DNA of 31,767 nucleotides from Antrodiella citrinella (Eukaryota; Basidiomycota; Agaricomycetes; Polyporales; Steccherinaceae): assembly GCA_004802725.1 (NCBI GenBank), contig SGPM01000260.1, positions 7,821 to 39,587 of the forward strand. The letters are read 5' to 3'. Positions 11,781 to 21,269 of this stretch are shown piece after piece. The notes below the pieces were generated by a model. That model ran no database searches and had not been told where the DNA came from. It saw only the letters and a program-made list of their open reading frames with translations. Position numbers and translations under genes: made by a program. How positions within the stretch are numbered: position 1 is the stretch's first letter; each line of letters begins with the position of its first letter.

Positions 11781-12501
11781 CTGGTCCTGTCGAGCACATA
11801 TATATTGTAAGTCCGTTGACAGACTGGTCTGTTGTTGATGTTTGACAGCATTGTGCAGTGTATCGTCGAGAAGATCGCGGTCAGTTGCCGCCAGAAATAC
11901 CACTTCTGTATAGAAATCGGACTGAACCTAGAGATGGGTCGTAAGCTAATATGCATCATAATGTAACACGTTCTATGATAGAATCTCTCGCTGTCCTCAT
12001 ACAATTTTCGACTTTCATTGCCTTCAAAGTCGCCCGTCTCTCATCGACCACGGCCTAGGACCAGGGAAGCCTGAGGCCTGAAGAGGGAGTGAGATAGTGA
12101 CACGATGGCCCACACTGCTGATATTCCAGCAAGACCCCCGGGCTACCTTCCCACGCCCTGATCCACTGAGAAGAAATGTAGGTGAATCATGATACATTGC
12201 GATATAGCTTGGTACAAAGACGAAAAAGTAAGGGAGAAGGAAATGCAGTACAGTACATGATAATCGATTACTGACAATACAGCGACGAGTCGTAATCGTT
12301 TAAGACACTTCTGTGTTGATTCCGTAGTAAAACACCTGAATGATAAGAGACCTTGGCTGATTGCAAGACTCTGTAGTCGATATTGGGAAAATGGACGAGG
12401 TGCCAAAACACGCGATGACAATGTGAAGAGATGAGACGTGTATATGAAAGATGTTGACCAAGGCTCCGAGACGATGCTGCGACGATATTGATTCAAGGGT
12501 G
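11781..12501. other. Gene-free stretch after F-box copy 2
   Basis: About 720 bases. The first ~110 bases match the flank of F-box copy 1, as part of the tandem duplication. The remainder shows only short frames without motifs and should include the 3' end of the GW-repeat gene transcript. Confidence 0.45.
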
Positions 12502-13350
12502 TTAGGCTCGCCAAGGCCCATCGGAGACGGCCCCCCAACTTCCTTTCGAGCTCGTCACGCTCTTATTGTCCTCATCCTCCACCATCTCCGCCCAGCTCTT
12601 CTTGACCTGCGCAGTAGCAATGCCGTTGCCGCTCCCCGGTCCCTTCAAGCTCGCGTTCCCATACGTCCCAGATTGAACACTACCATGTACGCTGGGCGGC
12701 CTCGAGCTCCCCCACACGCTCCCGCCAGGCCTCCCGCGCCGCTCGAGCTCCTCCCCATCGTCCTCGTCTCGCCCATCAACGGTCCTAGCGTCGTCGTCGT
12801 CCTCATCGTAGTCGCCCTGGTCCTCGTCATCAGAGCCTGCGATCGTTGGCGGCCGACTCGGCCACTGCCCATTGGACGCGTTTGCCCCAACCACTCGCGC
12901 TCGACGCGACAGAAGAAGGGCCTTTCTTCTTCGGCGCGACGTCAGAGACATGACCCCATCCACTCGCTCCCGACGCGACAGACGATGGACCTTTATTCAT
13001 GTTCGGGGGAGGTCTGTAGGCGAGCGCTGCGCCGGGAGGCGGTCCCCATGGGCCATTGGACACGTTGCCCCACCCACTACCGCCGGACGCGACAGAAGAC
13101 GGTGGTTTCTTCATTGAGGCGTGGGCGATAGCCTGTGCACCAGCGGGAGCTCCCCACGGTCCGGTTGAGACATTCCCCCAACCACTGCCAGTGGACGCCA
13201 CAGATGACACTGGTTTCGGTTTCTGTGTAGCAACTTTATTGGCTCCAGCAGGGACAGAACCTCCCCACGGGCCGGTGGAGATATTCCCCCACCCGCCTGT
13301 AGTACTACCGCCATCTGAGGCTGGTCCGGCAGCACGAGTAGTAGGAACAG
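12502..13350 (-). repeat. GW/WG protein repeat tract (coding)
   Basis: In-gene repeats of about 35-45 codons with the core S-S-V-A-S-G-x-S-G-W-G-N-V-S-N-G-P-W-G. Full units are at roughly 13325-13255, 13190-13140, 13090-13035 and 12985-12950. Degenerate units follow to the stop (SVWGSS, GSWGAV, GPWRA). The spacers are Pro/Ala/Lys-rich. The units are alike at the DNA level, which suggests expansion by recombination. Confidence 0.7.
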
Positions 13351-15341
13351 AGCTGCCGTTGAGCAATTGGGCTGCGGTAGGAGCAGTACCGGCAGCATTC
13401 ATCCGACGGCCCTTTGCGGGGCGTTTATTTCCAGCGTCGCCTCCAGACGGGTCGATAATGGTTTGCGAAATGGGCGAGACGGCCGCGCCGGCGGGGGCTT
13501 TGCTCCAGCCGCTGTCTGGGACCTTGCCGGAGTCGGTTGGGAGTCTGAGAGTGCCGGGAGTCTGTGCAGTACGTGCCGGGAGGATATTGTACTTCGTCTT
13601 GCTCGCTGTCACCGAAATCAATAACATGCAACAAGATGAATAGCATCAGCATACAACTTACTTGGACCTTCTTTCTTTCTCTTCTTCTTCTCAATTATTT
13701 TTCTCTCCTTCTCTGCTGCCCTCTCCTCCGCTTCTTTCTGCCTCTCAATCTCGCGCTTCTGCGCTTTATACTGCTTACAGATCCCCTTCTTGCACAACTT
13801 GCCGTGCTCCTTGCACTCGATCTCAGGCTCTGTTGGCCCATTGGCCGCCTCATTGAACGTATACCCTGCCCATTGGAACTGAGGTTCTGTTGCAGGTACA
13901 TTCTCGTCTTCGGGAGGGTCAGCAGCGATGTACCCACCAGCGGCCCACTGCTGGTCGAGCAGGGAGTCGTCCCCTTCACCGTCCCATTCGTCGTCAAGCT
14001 CGAGAGCGGCTATGGCGTTGGCTAACTGCTCTCCGTTCGCATGGTGACCATCAGCTGAAGGTGTCAACTGGCCTGAACCCGAACCATCGGATGAACCAGA
14101 GGCAGCACTGGGGCCGCGCGTCAAAGCAGGGGGCACGCCGAGCCCGTCACTATCCGGCGATCCTGGCGAAGCCAATGTTGACGGGGAGGCCTGGTTACTG
14201 CTGTTCGCTGAACGACTCGGGATCGTGAGAGGCGCAGCAATGTTGATACCGGGAGGCAAGGTGGGTCCGTTCGGAGCCGTGATCGTGCGCGCAGCTGGGC
14301 ATCATGGATCAGTACATCCTGCGCCGCAGTGTGGTGATTGGGGACTTACGTGCACCTGGTCGAGTACTTCCTGCGGCAAGGGATGGCACGCCTCGTGCAG
14401 GCCCTGCTCGAGTGGATCCGGGAGCGGAAGTACGAGTCGACGGATGACCTAACCCCCAAGCACCGTGAGGAGCAGCAGGAGCAGATACCCCCTTTGTCTC
14501 TTCATCCTTCCGCTTGAGCCACTCCGGAGAGCCCACTGATGAGAGGGAAGAAAGGTTAGTCAAGAGCGACATTTTGATGACCAATGACGCGTACCTGGTG
14601 GCTGGCGAGGAGGCGGCGGTGGCGGGAATGACTTCACTGGTAGTGGCCGACACAGTGGCGCGTTCGTCTTATCTTCGGGCGGCGTTGGACAGTACGACGT
14701 CGCGGGATAGGGTTGGATGATAATTCTATATAACAAAGCGAATGAATGACGCGTTTTGACGCGTCGAATATAATGGCGTACCTGTTGTACGGTGTCCACC
14801 CATTGAACCAAGACGACTCGACATCATTCCTCTTCCATCCTATATACGAATTTGAATATGAGCCACTGGGACCCACAACTTTTGAAACATATGAGAACTT
14901 GCCATGTTTCTGAACCTTTCTGCCTGTGGTAAAGGTACAGTAGAAGATCTGAGAGACTCGGTCCTTCTCCTCGAACGTGGGGTTTCTCAGGAACTCCCCC
15001 CATTTGTGTTCACCCAAGAGAGAGCTCCAATTGTCAAAGGCGCGCGCGACTTCGATGATAATCATGTTTGGAGCCTGGAGATTCGAGAATGAGGTCCGTC
15101 GGAGGTGGATCACGATCAGATCTTGCATTGATTGCGAATGGGAAATGACGGATAGACGTACCGAAGGCTTGTTGAAGACGGCTAGCAGAGGATCTGGACC
15201 AATGCAACTCGCTAGCCAAAAGACACACTCCTTCAACTCGCCAAGAAGCTCCATGTTGGCGTGCATCGGGTATGGCCACACGACCGTGAGGTATCGCGGC
15301 TCATCGGACGCAGGAGACGGCGTGCGCGGCCTTGCAGGCAT
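12502..15341 (-). CDS. Unrecognised protein with C-terminal GW/WG repeats, frameshifted in the last exon
   Basis: I do not recognise the family. Phase-consistent exons: 15341-14782, 14725-14595, 14535-14350, 14294-13662, 13605-12502. Residues ~1-187 look globular (TVVWPYPMHANMELL, NMIIIEVARAFDNW, SYIGWKRNDVESSWFNGW). Then come a Pro-rich stretch, a Ser/Gly/Pro low-complexity region, an acidic segment, a Cys/His-containing segment (CKEHGKLCKKGICKQY) and a Lys/Glu coiled coil (REIERQKEAEERAAEKERK). From ~residue 535 the protein carries repeated Trp-Gly units such as SGWGNVSNGPWG, ending in GSWGAVSDGPWRA. Such GW/WG platforms bind Argonaute in other eukaryotes, so a role in small-RNA silencing or RNP assembly is possible (inference). 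One extra A (plus-strand TTT at 12881-12883) breaks the frame inside a repeat. Removing one base restores the frame to the TAA at 12502, ~870 aa. As read, it ends early in ANDRRL. Confidence 0.72.
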
Positions 15342-16459
15342 CGTCGGGAATACAACGTTACGCGCTGCACAACGAGTGGCGATGAGAAGTGGTCGTAGTG
15401 GTCGTGGTGAACAGCGAGGACGAGTGCTGTGGCGCAGGCTTTAGACCTGCTGGAATGGCCCTCAAGTCTTGAATCCTCTCCGTCAACAGCGTGGCCCGGG
15501 TCACCGCCGCGGGAGTTGAATACACCGTCTCCGCACGGCAAATCCCTGCGGCAACACGGCCTGATCAGCATAAACTTCTTCAAAGTGCACTACAGCACGC
15601 AAAACAACTTTCTGTGAGCTTAAATGGTCTGATCCACGTCGAGATTAATGAGTATTCCTTCATCTAGTTGTTCGGGTTTGCACGGGTTTGTAACGGTCGG
15701 AATAATAGTTGAGACTCTGTGGTGCCGGTCCTCGTCACCGTCACCATAGTTCAACGTTCGGCGATCCACTCTGGATCTACCCATGTTCGCATTTCGTGAA
15801 TAGCTCATCGATGTCCCTTTGGAGACGGGTTTCAATAACAAGACTATGACAAGACAGTTTGACAGCTGTTTCCCAAACGATAGGCGCATTGAGAGGTGTG
15901 TGTGTGTGTGTAATAGCGGAGTTTCGTCTACGCTCGCCAAGCGACCTTCCGAGCTCCTCGCCGAGCGTGCCAGGCTGCCAGCATCAACCGATTCTGAAGT
16001 CCGCATTACACTCACACCTCCATATGCGCCTATCGTTTTGGAAACAGCTGAAATTTACGAAGATGGAGAGCCAGGAACAACGCGGAGGCCGGACTTTTTG
16101 CGTATGTCATCATCCCAGGACGTTGATCACTGTTTTCTAATAAAGCCGGCCGTCTTGCGTATACCCCCATGTACACCCTTCAACGGCCGCAGCCTATAGT
16201 CCTGGGAATAGCCGTTAACATCCGGCCTGCAGCAGACAGCGATGGCGTACACCCTCTGCCAAGTCATCCTTCCTTTCTCGCAGCTCATCACATCGAGCAG
16301 CCGTAGTACTGCGTACCACGTACTGGGCTAATCATCTGCCGAAAGAGGTACGTACTATGTCGTTCCGACCTCCGCGCTACAGTGGGTCTGAATCACAATC
16401 TGTTATATTATAACCTACAGCAACTGCACAGACATCCACATTGTGTCCCATCTTGACGA
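15342..16459. other. Gene-free stretch with an inverted repeat
   Basis: About 1.1 kb between two divergent genes, holding both upstream regions. I see no supported coding sequence. The main feature is the inverted repeat at 15863-16050. Confidence 0.5.
15863..16050. repeat. Long imperfect inverted repeat, MITE-like
   Basis: The left arm begins cagctgtttcccaaacgata at 15863. The right arm, read on the minus strand from 16050, begins cagctgtttccaaaacgata. Over the first 38 bases 34 match, and similarity continues through gtgtaat-gcgga to about 15920 on the left and 16000 on the right. The left arm has an expanded (GT)n run at 15897-15910. The ~80-base centre contains a smaller cgctcg...cgagcg pairing. 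No open frame or transposase is present. No clear target-site duplication is seen, so the mobile-element reading is inference; the structure could instead be a hairpin-forming transcript. Confidence 0.7.
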
Positions 16460-18095
16460 ATGTCCGACTCAGAAACTCTCTTCGTGCCCGCCCAGAATGT
16501 CGTCGTATCCGTGCCGGACGTGAACGAGAAACCGACCGTACGACCAGCCCATCATACGAACGACTCAGGTACTAGGTTTCAGAATCCCTGGCCTTCCTTC
16601 AGGTGCCACACAAATGGTTCATATCGCAGAAATCACACTACTGACCTTGTATCTTCCAGGGGTCCAAATTTCTCGCAGATTGTCAAGGTCGGTCCACGCT
16701 GCGTTGTGAGATGAGCCCACCTAGATTTAATCTCCCTGGACAGTTCGCCGGCGCGGTAGTTGGATCCTTCCCTTCCGTCCCGAAAGATATCGATGCCCTC
16801 ATCCCGACACAGAAACCGACGTGGGGAGCAGGGCTTAGGAGGGAGGACATCAAGGCGACGTGGCTAGGGTACGTCTATCGTTGTCTCACTGGCAGGCAAC
16901 CAATGAATGTTGACACTGAGCATCCTCAAGGCACGCATGCTTCTTGGTTGAATTCCCATCAGCAAAGGACGCAGTGCGTGGGCTGAGAATTATTTTCGAC
17001 CCGGTCTTCCAGGATAGGTGCTTTCCAGTTCAATTCATGGGACCCAAGCGAATCACGCGTCAGTCTGTCTTCTGTCTGGACGTGACGTGGAGTGTCCTGA
17101 TATTGTGAAAATAGCTACACCTTGCGAGATTGAAGAAATACCTTCGGTCGATGCTATCGTACTTTCGGTGAGTCCAACCGTAGACAGCTACTATCTGTTA
17201 CAGCTGACACGCGTCATCAGCATAATCACTACGACCAGTAAGCATCACGACGCCGCTGTAGCCATAGTAAACTTATATTGTCTCTTTCAGCACGGACTCG
17301 CATACCATTCGGACTCTCATCAAGAAACACGACGCCCATGTTTTTGCCCCACTAGGGAACCACCCCTACCTCTCCTCCCTCGGGGTACCCAAATCCCACA
17401 TCCACATTCTCGACTGGTGGGAGAGCCGTACTCTCTCTTTGTCGCTCCCCATCACGTCACCCTCGTCAGATATCACAACATCTGCCCAGAAAGCCACTGT
17501 GGAAACCTCAGTCAAGCTTACATGCACCCCCGCCCAACACGTTGCTAACCGCAGCCTGTTCGACCGGTGGCATACCCTCTGGGCATCGTGGGCCGTCGAA
17601 GACCTCACGTCGGGAAAGAAGGCGTACTTTGGTGGAGACACGGGGTATAGGACTGTCCTGGATGGCGAGGACGAGGATAAGGTTCCGACGTGTCCTGCGT
17701 TCAAGGAGATTGGAGAGAAGCTGGGGCCGTTTGATTTTGCGATGATTCCGATTGGGTATGTCTACTGTAGTTGTGCTCGTGAATGGCCGTTCTGACGGCT
17801 TTTATAGCGCGTACGACCCACGGGATGTATTTTCAGGTGTGCACGCGCATCCTGTCGATAGCGTGCGCATTTTCCAGGACATCAGGGCCAAGAAAGCGTT
17901 AGGGATGCATTGGGGGTGAGTCCCAATTTTCTACTACCCTCCATCGTCTCGTCTAAAAACTGGCACAGAACTTGGATTCTGACCACGGAACCCATCATGG
18001 AGCCTCCCGCTGAACTCAGGCGCGCCTGCGATAATGCCAAGGTCAGGCAGGAGGAGTTTGACATCTGTGGTCTTGGTGAGACAAGACCGTTCTGA
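16460..18095 (+). CDS. NAPE-PLD-like phospholipase D (metallo-beta-lactamase fold)
   Basis: Zinc hydrolase of the N-acyl-phosphatidylethanolamine phospholipase D family, expected to release N-acylethanolamines from membrane lipids. Motifs in order: [54 protein letters not shown], the zinc-binding [44 protein letters not shown] and MHWGTW. Phase-consistent exons after the 5' part: ...-16868, 16931-17058, 17115-17167, 17221-17237, 17291-17755, 17808-17915, 17969-18095. The 17-base exon carries the HNHYDH site. The 5' part (16460 to ~16720) is unresolved. Exon 1 to 16602 plus a 57-base intron leads into a frame that ends at 16714, while the next conserved frame ([10 protein letters not shown]) is one phase off. 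Either two very short introns or a one-base sequence error explains this. All zinc ligands are present. Confidence 0.9.
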
Positions 18096-18408
18096 GAACG
18101 AGTTTGTTCTTGGGAAGGATAATACCTTGATTTTTATACCTGATCATATATCTTTCTCGGCCTTTGGCAGTTGAGATTGTTGTACTATGTATGCACTCGT
18201 TTGCAGCGAATGAGCTAGGGATAACATATTTAGTGGTTCCATGACACTAGAATTGGCTACAGACGTCAACAGAGGTGCGTATAGTCATGCTCGTCGTCTA
18301 GAACCTGCAAAGTTACAGTCGTCGTGATACTAGGTGATACATTGTGAGATCATTACCTCCCCTCTCCTCTTCTAACCCTCTGAGTGTCTGAGACTATCCT
18401 TCCGTACA
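18096..18408. other. Spacer between convergent genes
   Basis: 313 bases between two convergent stop codons, expected to hold both 3' UTRs. Nothing else is seen. Confidence 0.5.
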
Positions 18409-20927
18409 TCACTCGTAGCACAGAATGAAGATCTTTCCCTCCTTGACAGAAAGGATAACTGCACCTTGACTCTGGTCGATGTTGATCGTCTCCACCGAGT
18501 CCAAATTCAGCTCCGTCGGTATCTCAAGCGTCCGCACTACACCTTCCACCGGCCTCCGCTTCCCCTTCTTCTTATCCGCCCGCTCCTTCCCCTTCCCATC
18601 CTCCTCATTGTCATCATCCGTTGGCTCCTCTGCATCAACAGCCGGGAATGACACGAACCTCAATCTCTTCGCCTCCGTGATCTCCGGCTCCGCAGGCACG
18701 CCCGCCGTGGTGATCTGCACATGCTGGACGCCATTGATGTCCACGAGCTGGACGAGAGGCGGGACAGGTGTTGGCGGCTCATCGCAGTATTCCACCCACA
18801 CCGCGTGCCCAAAGTCGACAGCCATGAGCGGGCGCGGCCGTTCGATCAGCTGCGGGTCGTCCTCTTGCTCCTCCCCTTCATATACGCATGCTACTTCGAA
18901 CGGTTTAGAGACGTACCAGATCCGCAGGGCATCGTCGGCGTCAGAGGAGTCCGAGTCTGTGTCTGAAGCGGCGTCGTCCTCTTCGTCGTCCACTTCGGTG
19001 TCGTCTGGGTGAGATCTTGTAGAAGGCTCAGAACCATCGTCCGCGTCTCCTTCGTTGTCAGATTTCGGCAGAGCCAAAGGTGCGCCTTCACCTTCGCTCA
19101 CGGCCGTACTTCCGCTCCCTCTGTCGGATCCACCAGAAGAACCCTCCTCTGGAGTATCAAGGTCCCCTTTCGGCGGCTGCAACAACGCCTCGTTGTAGTC
19201 TTTCTGCGACAGCGGTACCCTAAAGTAATGCTGCGCGAGTACGTACCGCGTTCGGTGGGTGATTGGGTCGTGGTCTGCCAGCAATATGACTGTACAACTC
19301 AGCCTCGGAATCTTCTGCAGCGTTGGCCACCACTGTCGCACAAAATGCGCGGACTCGGGATACCACGGCCCTGGGAACGGATTCGGGTTGTTCACATTCA
19401 GGGGAGGGTGGAAAGGGATGGGTGGGGCCGCCCCTGCTGGGCCGCCCCCGTTGATGACGGCTTGGAGTGCAGCGAAGGCAATGTTGATATTGTTCCCGTT
19501 CACGTTGATGGTGTGGAAAGGCGGTTGTCGGGGGAACTGGCCAGAGGGGAATGTGAACTTCCTGTAGAGCGTCCGGATGGGCGCAAGATATGCGGAGATC
19601 GTGGGGCCCCACGATCCAGAGATGCTCGATGGCTGCAAAAGCTTACGCAACACTTCGATGGGGTAGAAGTACTGGTGCGCGACGTCACTCTCTTCGGAAT
19701 GAATGACAATCTGGTCTTCGTGAAGGATGCATGACCAGTTGGATGTGGTGGTCTGATAAGACAGTCAATCTTCGGGCAGCATATATGTTTAAAATTTGCA
19801 CTTACACATTCGATGCCGGTATCGACGAAAATGTACTCGGGCTTGTCCCAATCAAGCAAGACATACAGACCGATAGAGTTCGGCCGTACCCAAACGAAGA
19901 CAGACAATAAACGTGCCGCTGGATCGAGCAAAAACACGTTCATGACTACCCCCGATGTCCTGAACGTTGTCAACTTGGAAAACGTAGGCGACGCTGGAGG
20001 CTCGTCCTCGTCATTCAACGACGACTCAGGAAATTCAAGTTTCATAAGGATGAACTCCATCAGACGATCATCCTCCCTGTGTATGTGTGTGGTCAGCGAA
20101 CGGCTGCATCGTGGGAAGGTGGGAAGCATGCTCGGTACCAGGTGATTCACCCAGCATAGCGTCGGACTGTGAGGGGAAAACGTTTTGCAGAGGCAAGATA
20201 CCTCGAACGCTGGAAGAGACATTACTCACGATTTGTGAAGGGTCTTGGCCATACTGATGTAGACTGTCCGAATATCAAACTCGACTCGACATTTCCACAA
20301 CTCCCACCGCTCGTTAGGATTCCACTCTGCCACGCAGACATCACGGTAGATGTCCCAGCAAACGACCTTCCCGCTCCGTGTAGCGCACAGGGTGTAGCTC
20401 GACGTGACTGGGGAAAGCCAGTCAACTTCTTCGTTTGGAGGGGAGCTGATTATCTTGTACCACGGCTTGTTTTCGGGTTTCAGGCCGGGGGAGTCTGTGT
20501 AGGGGGATAATTTGGATGGCTTGGGCGTACCTGTGGCCCACGCATGTTCAATTCGTGCAGCACGGTGGACCGCAGATATCAGTTGGGTGGTGGTGAGATC
20601 GGGGATTCGTTGAAAGCCAGCCACGGGGACCGCCCTACAACGACGAAGGAGCGCGACAGCCAGGTGCCTATACACCGGCCGAGTGGTCATGAACTCATGC
20701 AAGGCTTTGCATGTCTATTTGAAGGGGGAAACACATAAAATTTGTTGTCAGCCTTGAGTATCCGTCAAGAGTCACATATTTGGGATATGTATACGCACCA
20801 ATTGGAGAGCCTGGATGTCACGCACCGAGAGCGTCTGAGCAATGTTGAGCAGCAGGTCGTACGGAAGACTTTGGAGGGACAGCCTCTCTGCGAACGACAT
20901 GATTCGTCCCGCAGCATACGTGGGCAT
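18409..20927 (-). CDS. Large F-box protein with acidic middle region
   Basis: The N-terminal F-box (LQSLPYDLLLNIAQTLSVRDIQALQL then TCKALHEF, residues ~19-52) is followed by a long C-terminal part. This suggests an SCF ubiquitin-ligase adaptor with an unknown target. The middle (WYKIISSP, CATRSGKVVCWDIY, VYISMA, FVDTGIEC) resembles beta-propeller-type strands as in other fungal F-box proteins, but I cannot prove WD repeats. A long Asp/Glu/Ser-rich acidic segment (DTEVDDEEDDAASDTDSDSSD) and a basic KGKERADKKKGKRR segment follow. Exons (minus): 20927-20799, 20714-20230, 20076-19806, 19752-18409, giving about 742 aa. Intron 3 is long (~153 bases) and could hide a short exon. A 36-base in-frame segment with GT...AG ends lies near 20500-20535 and may or may not be spliced. 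Exons 3 and 4 join in phase. The gene is divergent from CCT8, sharing a 342-base promoter region. Confidence 0.85.
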
Positions 20928-21269
20928 TTGGATCTTCTGGGTATCAAATGAGACAGAGAGATCGTGTCGATTGCAGTAGATGGGTTGCGGCAGAAACACA
21001 GTAACAGTAGGAGTACAATCTGCAGAAAACAGCGAGAAAGTCGTCGCTGTGATTGCGAACGACGACGGGTAGAATGTCTCTGTGAATGTCTCTGGATGTA
21101 GAGGAGGAGGAGGAGGAGGAGGACAAGAGTCGGAAACGCTTTCAATTTGGCCGCCGGCAGCGGGTCCTCGGTGGAGCACGTGGTCCATATTTCCCGAAAT
21201 CTCGAGCTCACCGCAAACGACGACGACCACACACCTTGTTCACTTCGCTTTTATTGTGTTTTCATCGTC
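20928..21269. promoter_or_regulatory. Shared divergent promoter of the F-box gene and CCT8
   Basis: 342 bases separate the two divergent ATGs, so both promoters and leaders must lie here or in upstream introns. It contains a GGA trinucleotide run (about 21100-21122), a purine/pyrimidine-skewed tract of a kind common in fungal housekeeping promoters. No TATA box is clear. Confidence 0.5.

Noticed and set aside
12451..13643. Long plus-strand frames of 195-226 codons across the GW-repeat gene
   Set aside because: They are antisense shadows of the high-GC repeat tract; the minus strand has the ordered repeats and the splice-consistent exons.
15859..16199. Plus-strand frames across the inverted repeat
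   Set aside because: They read through the (GT)n run and both repeat arms; no domain, and the repeat structure explains the sequence.
19009..19734. A 241-codon plus-strand frame opposite the large F-box gene
   Set aside because: Antisense of a 448-codon minus-strand exon with matching splice phases; its composition is Arg-rich shadow sequence.
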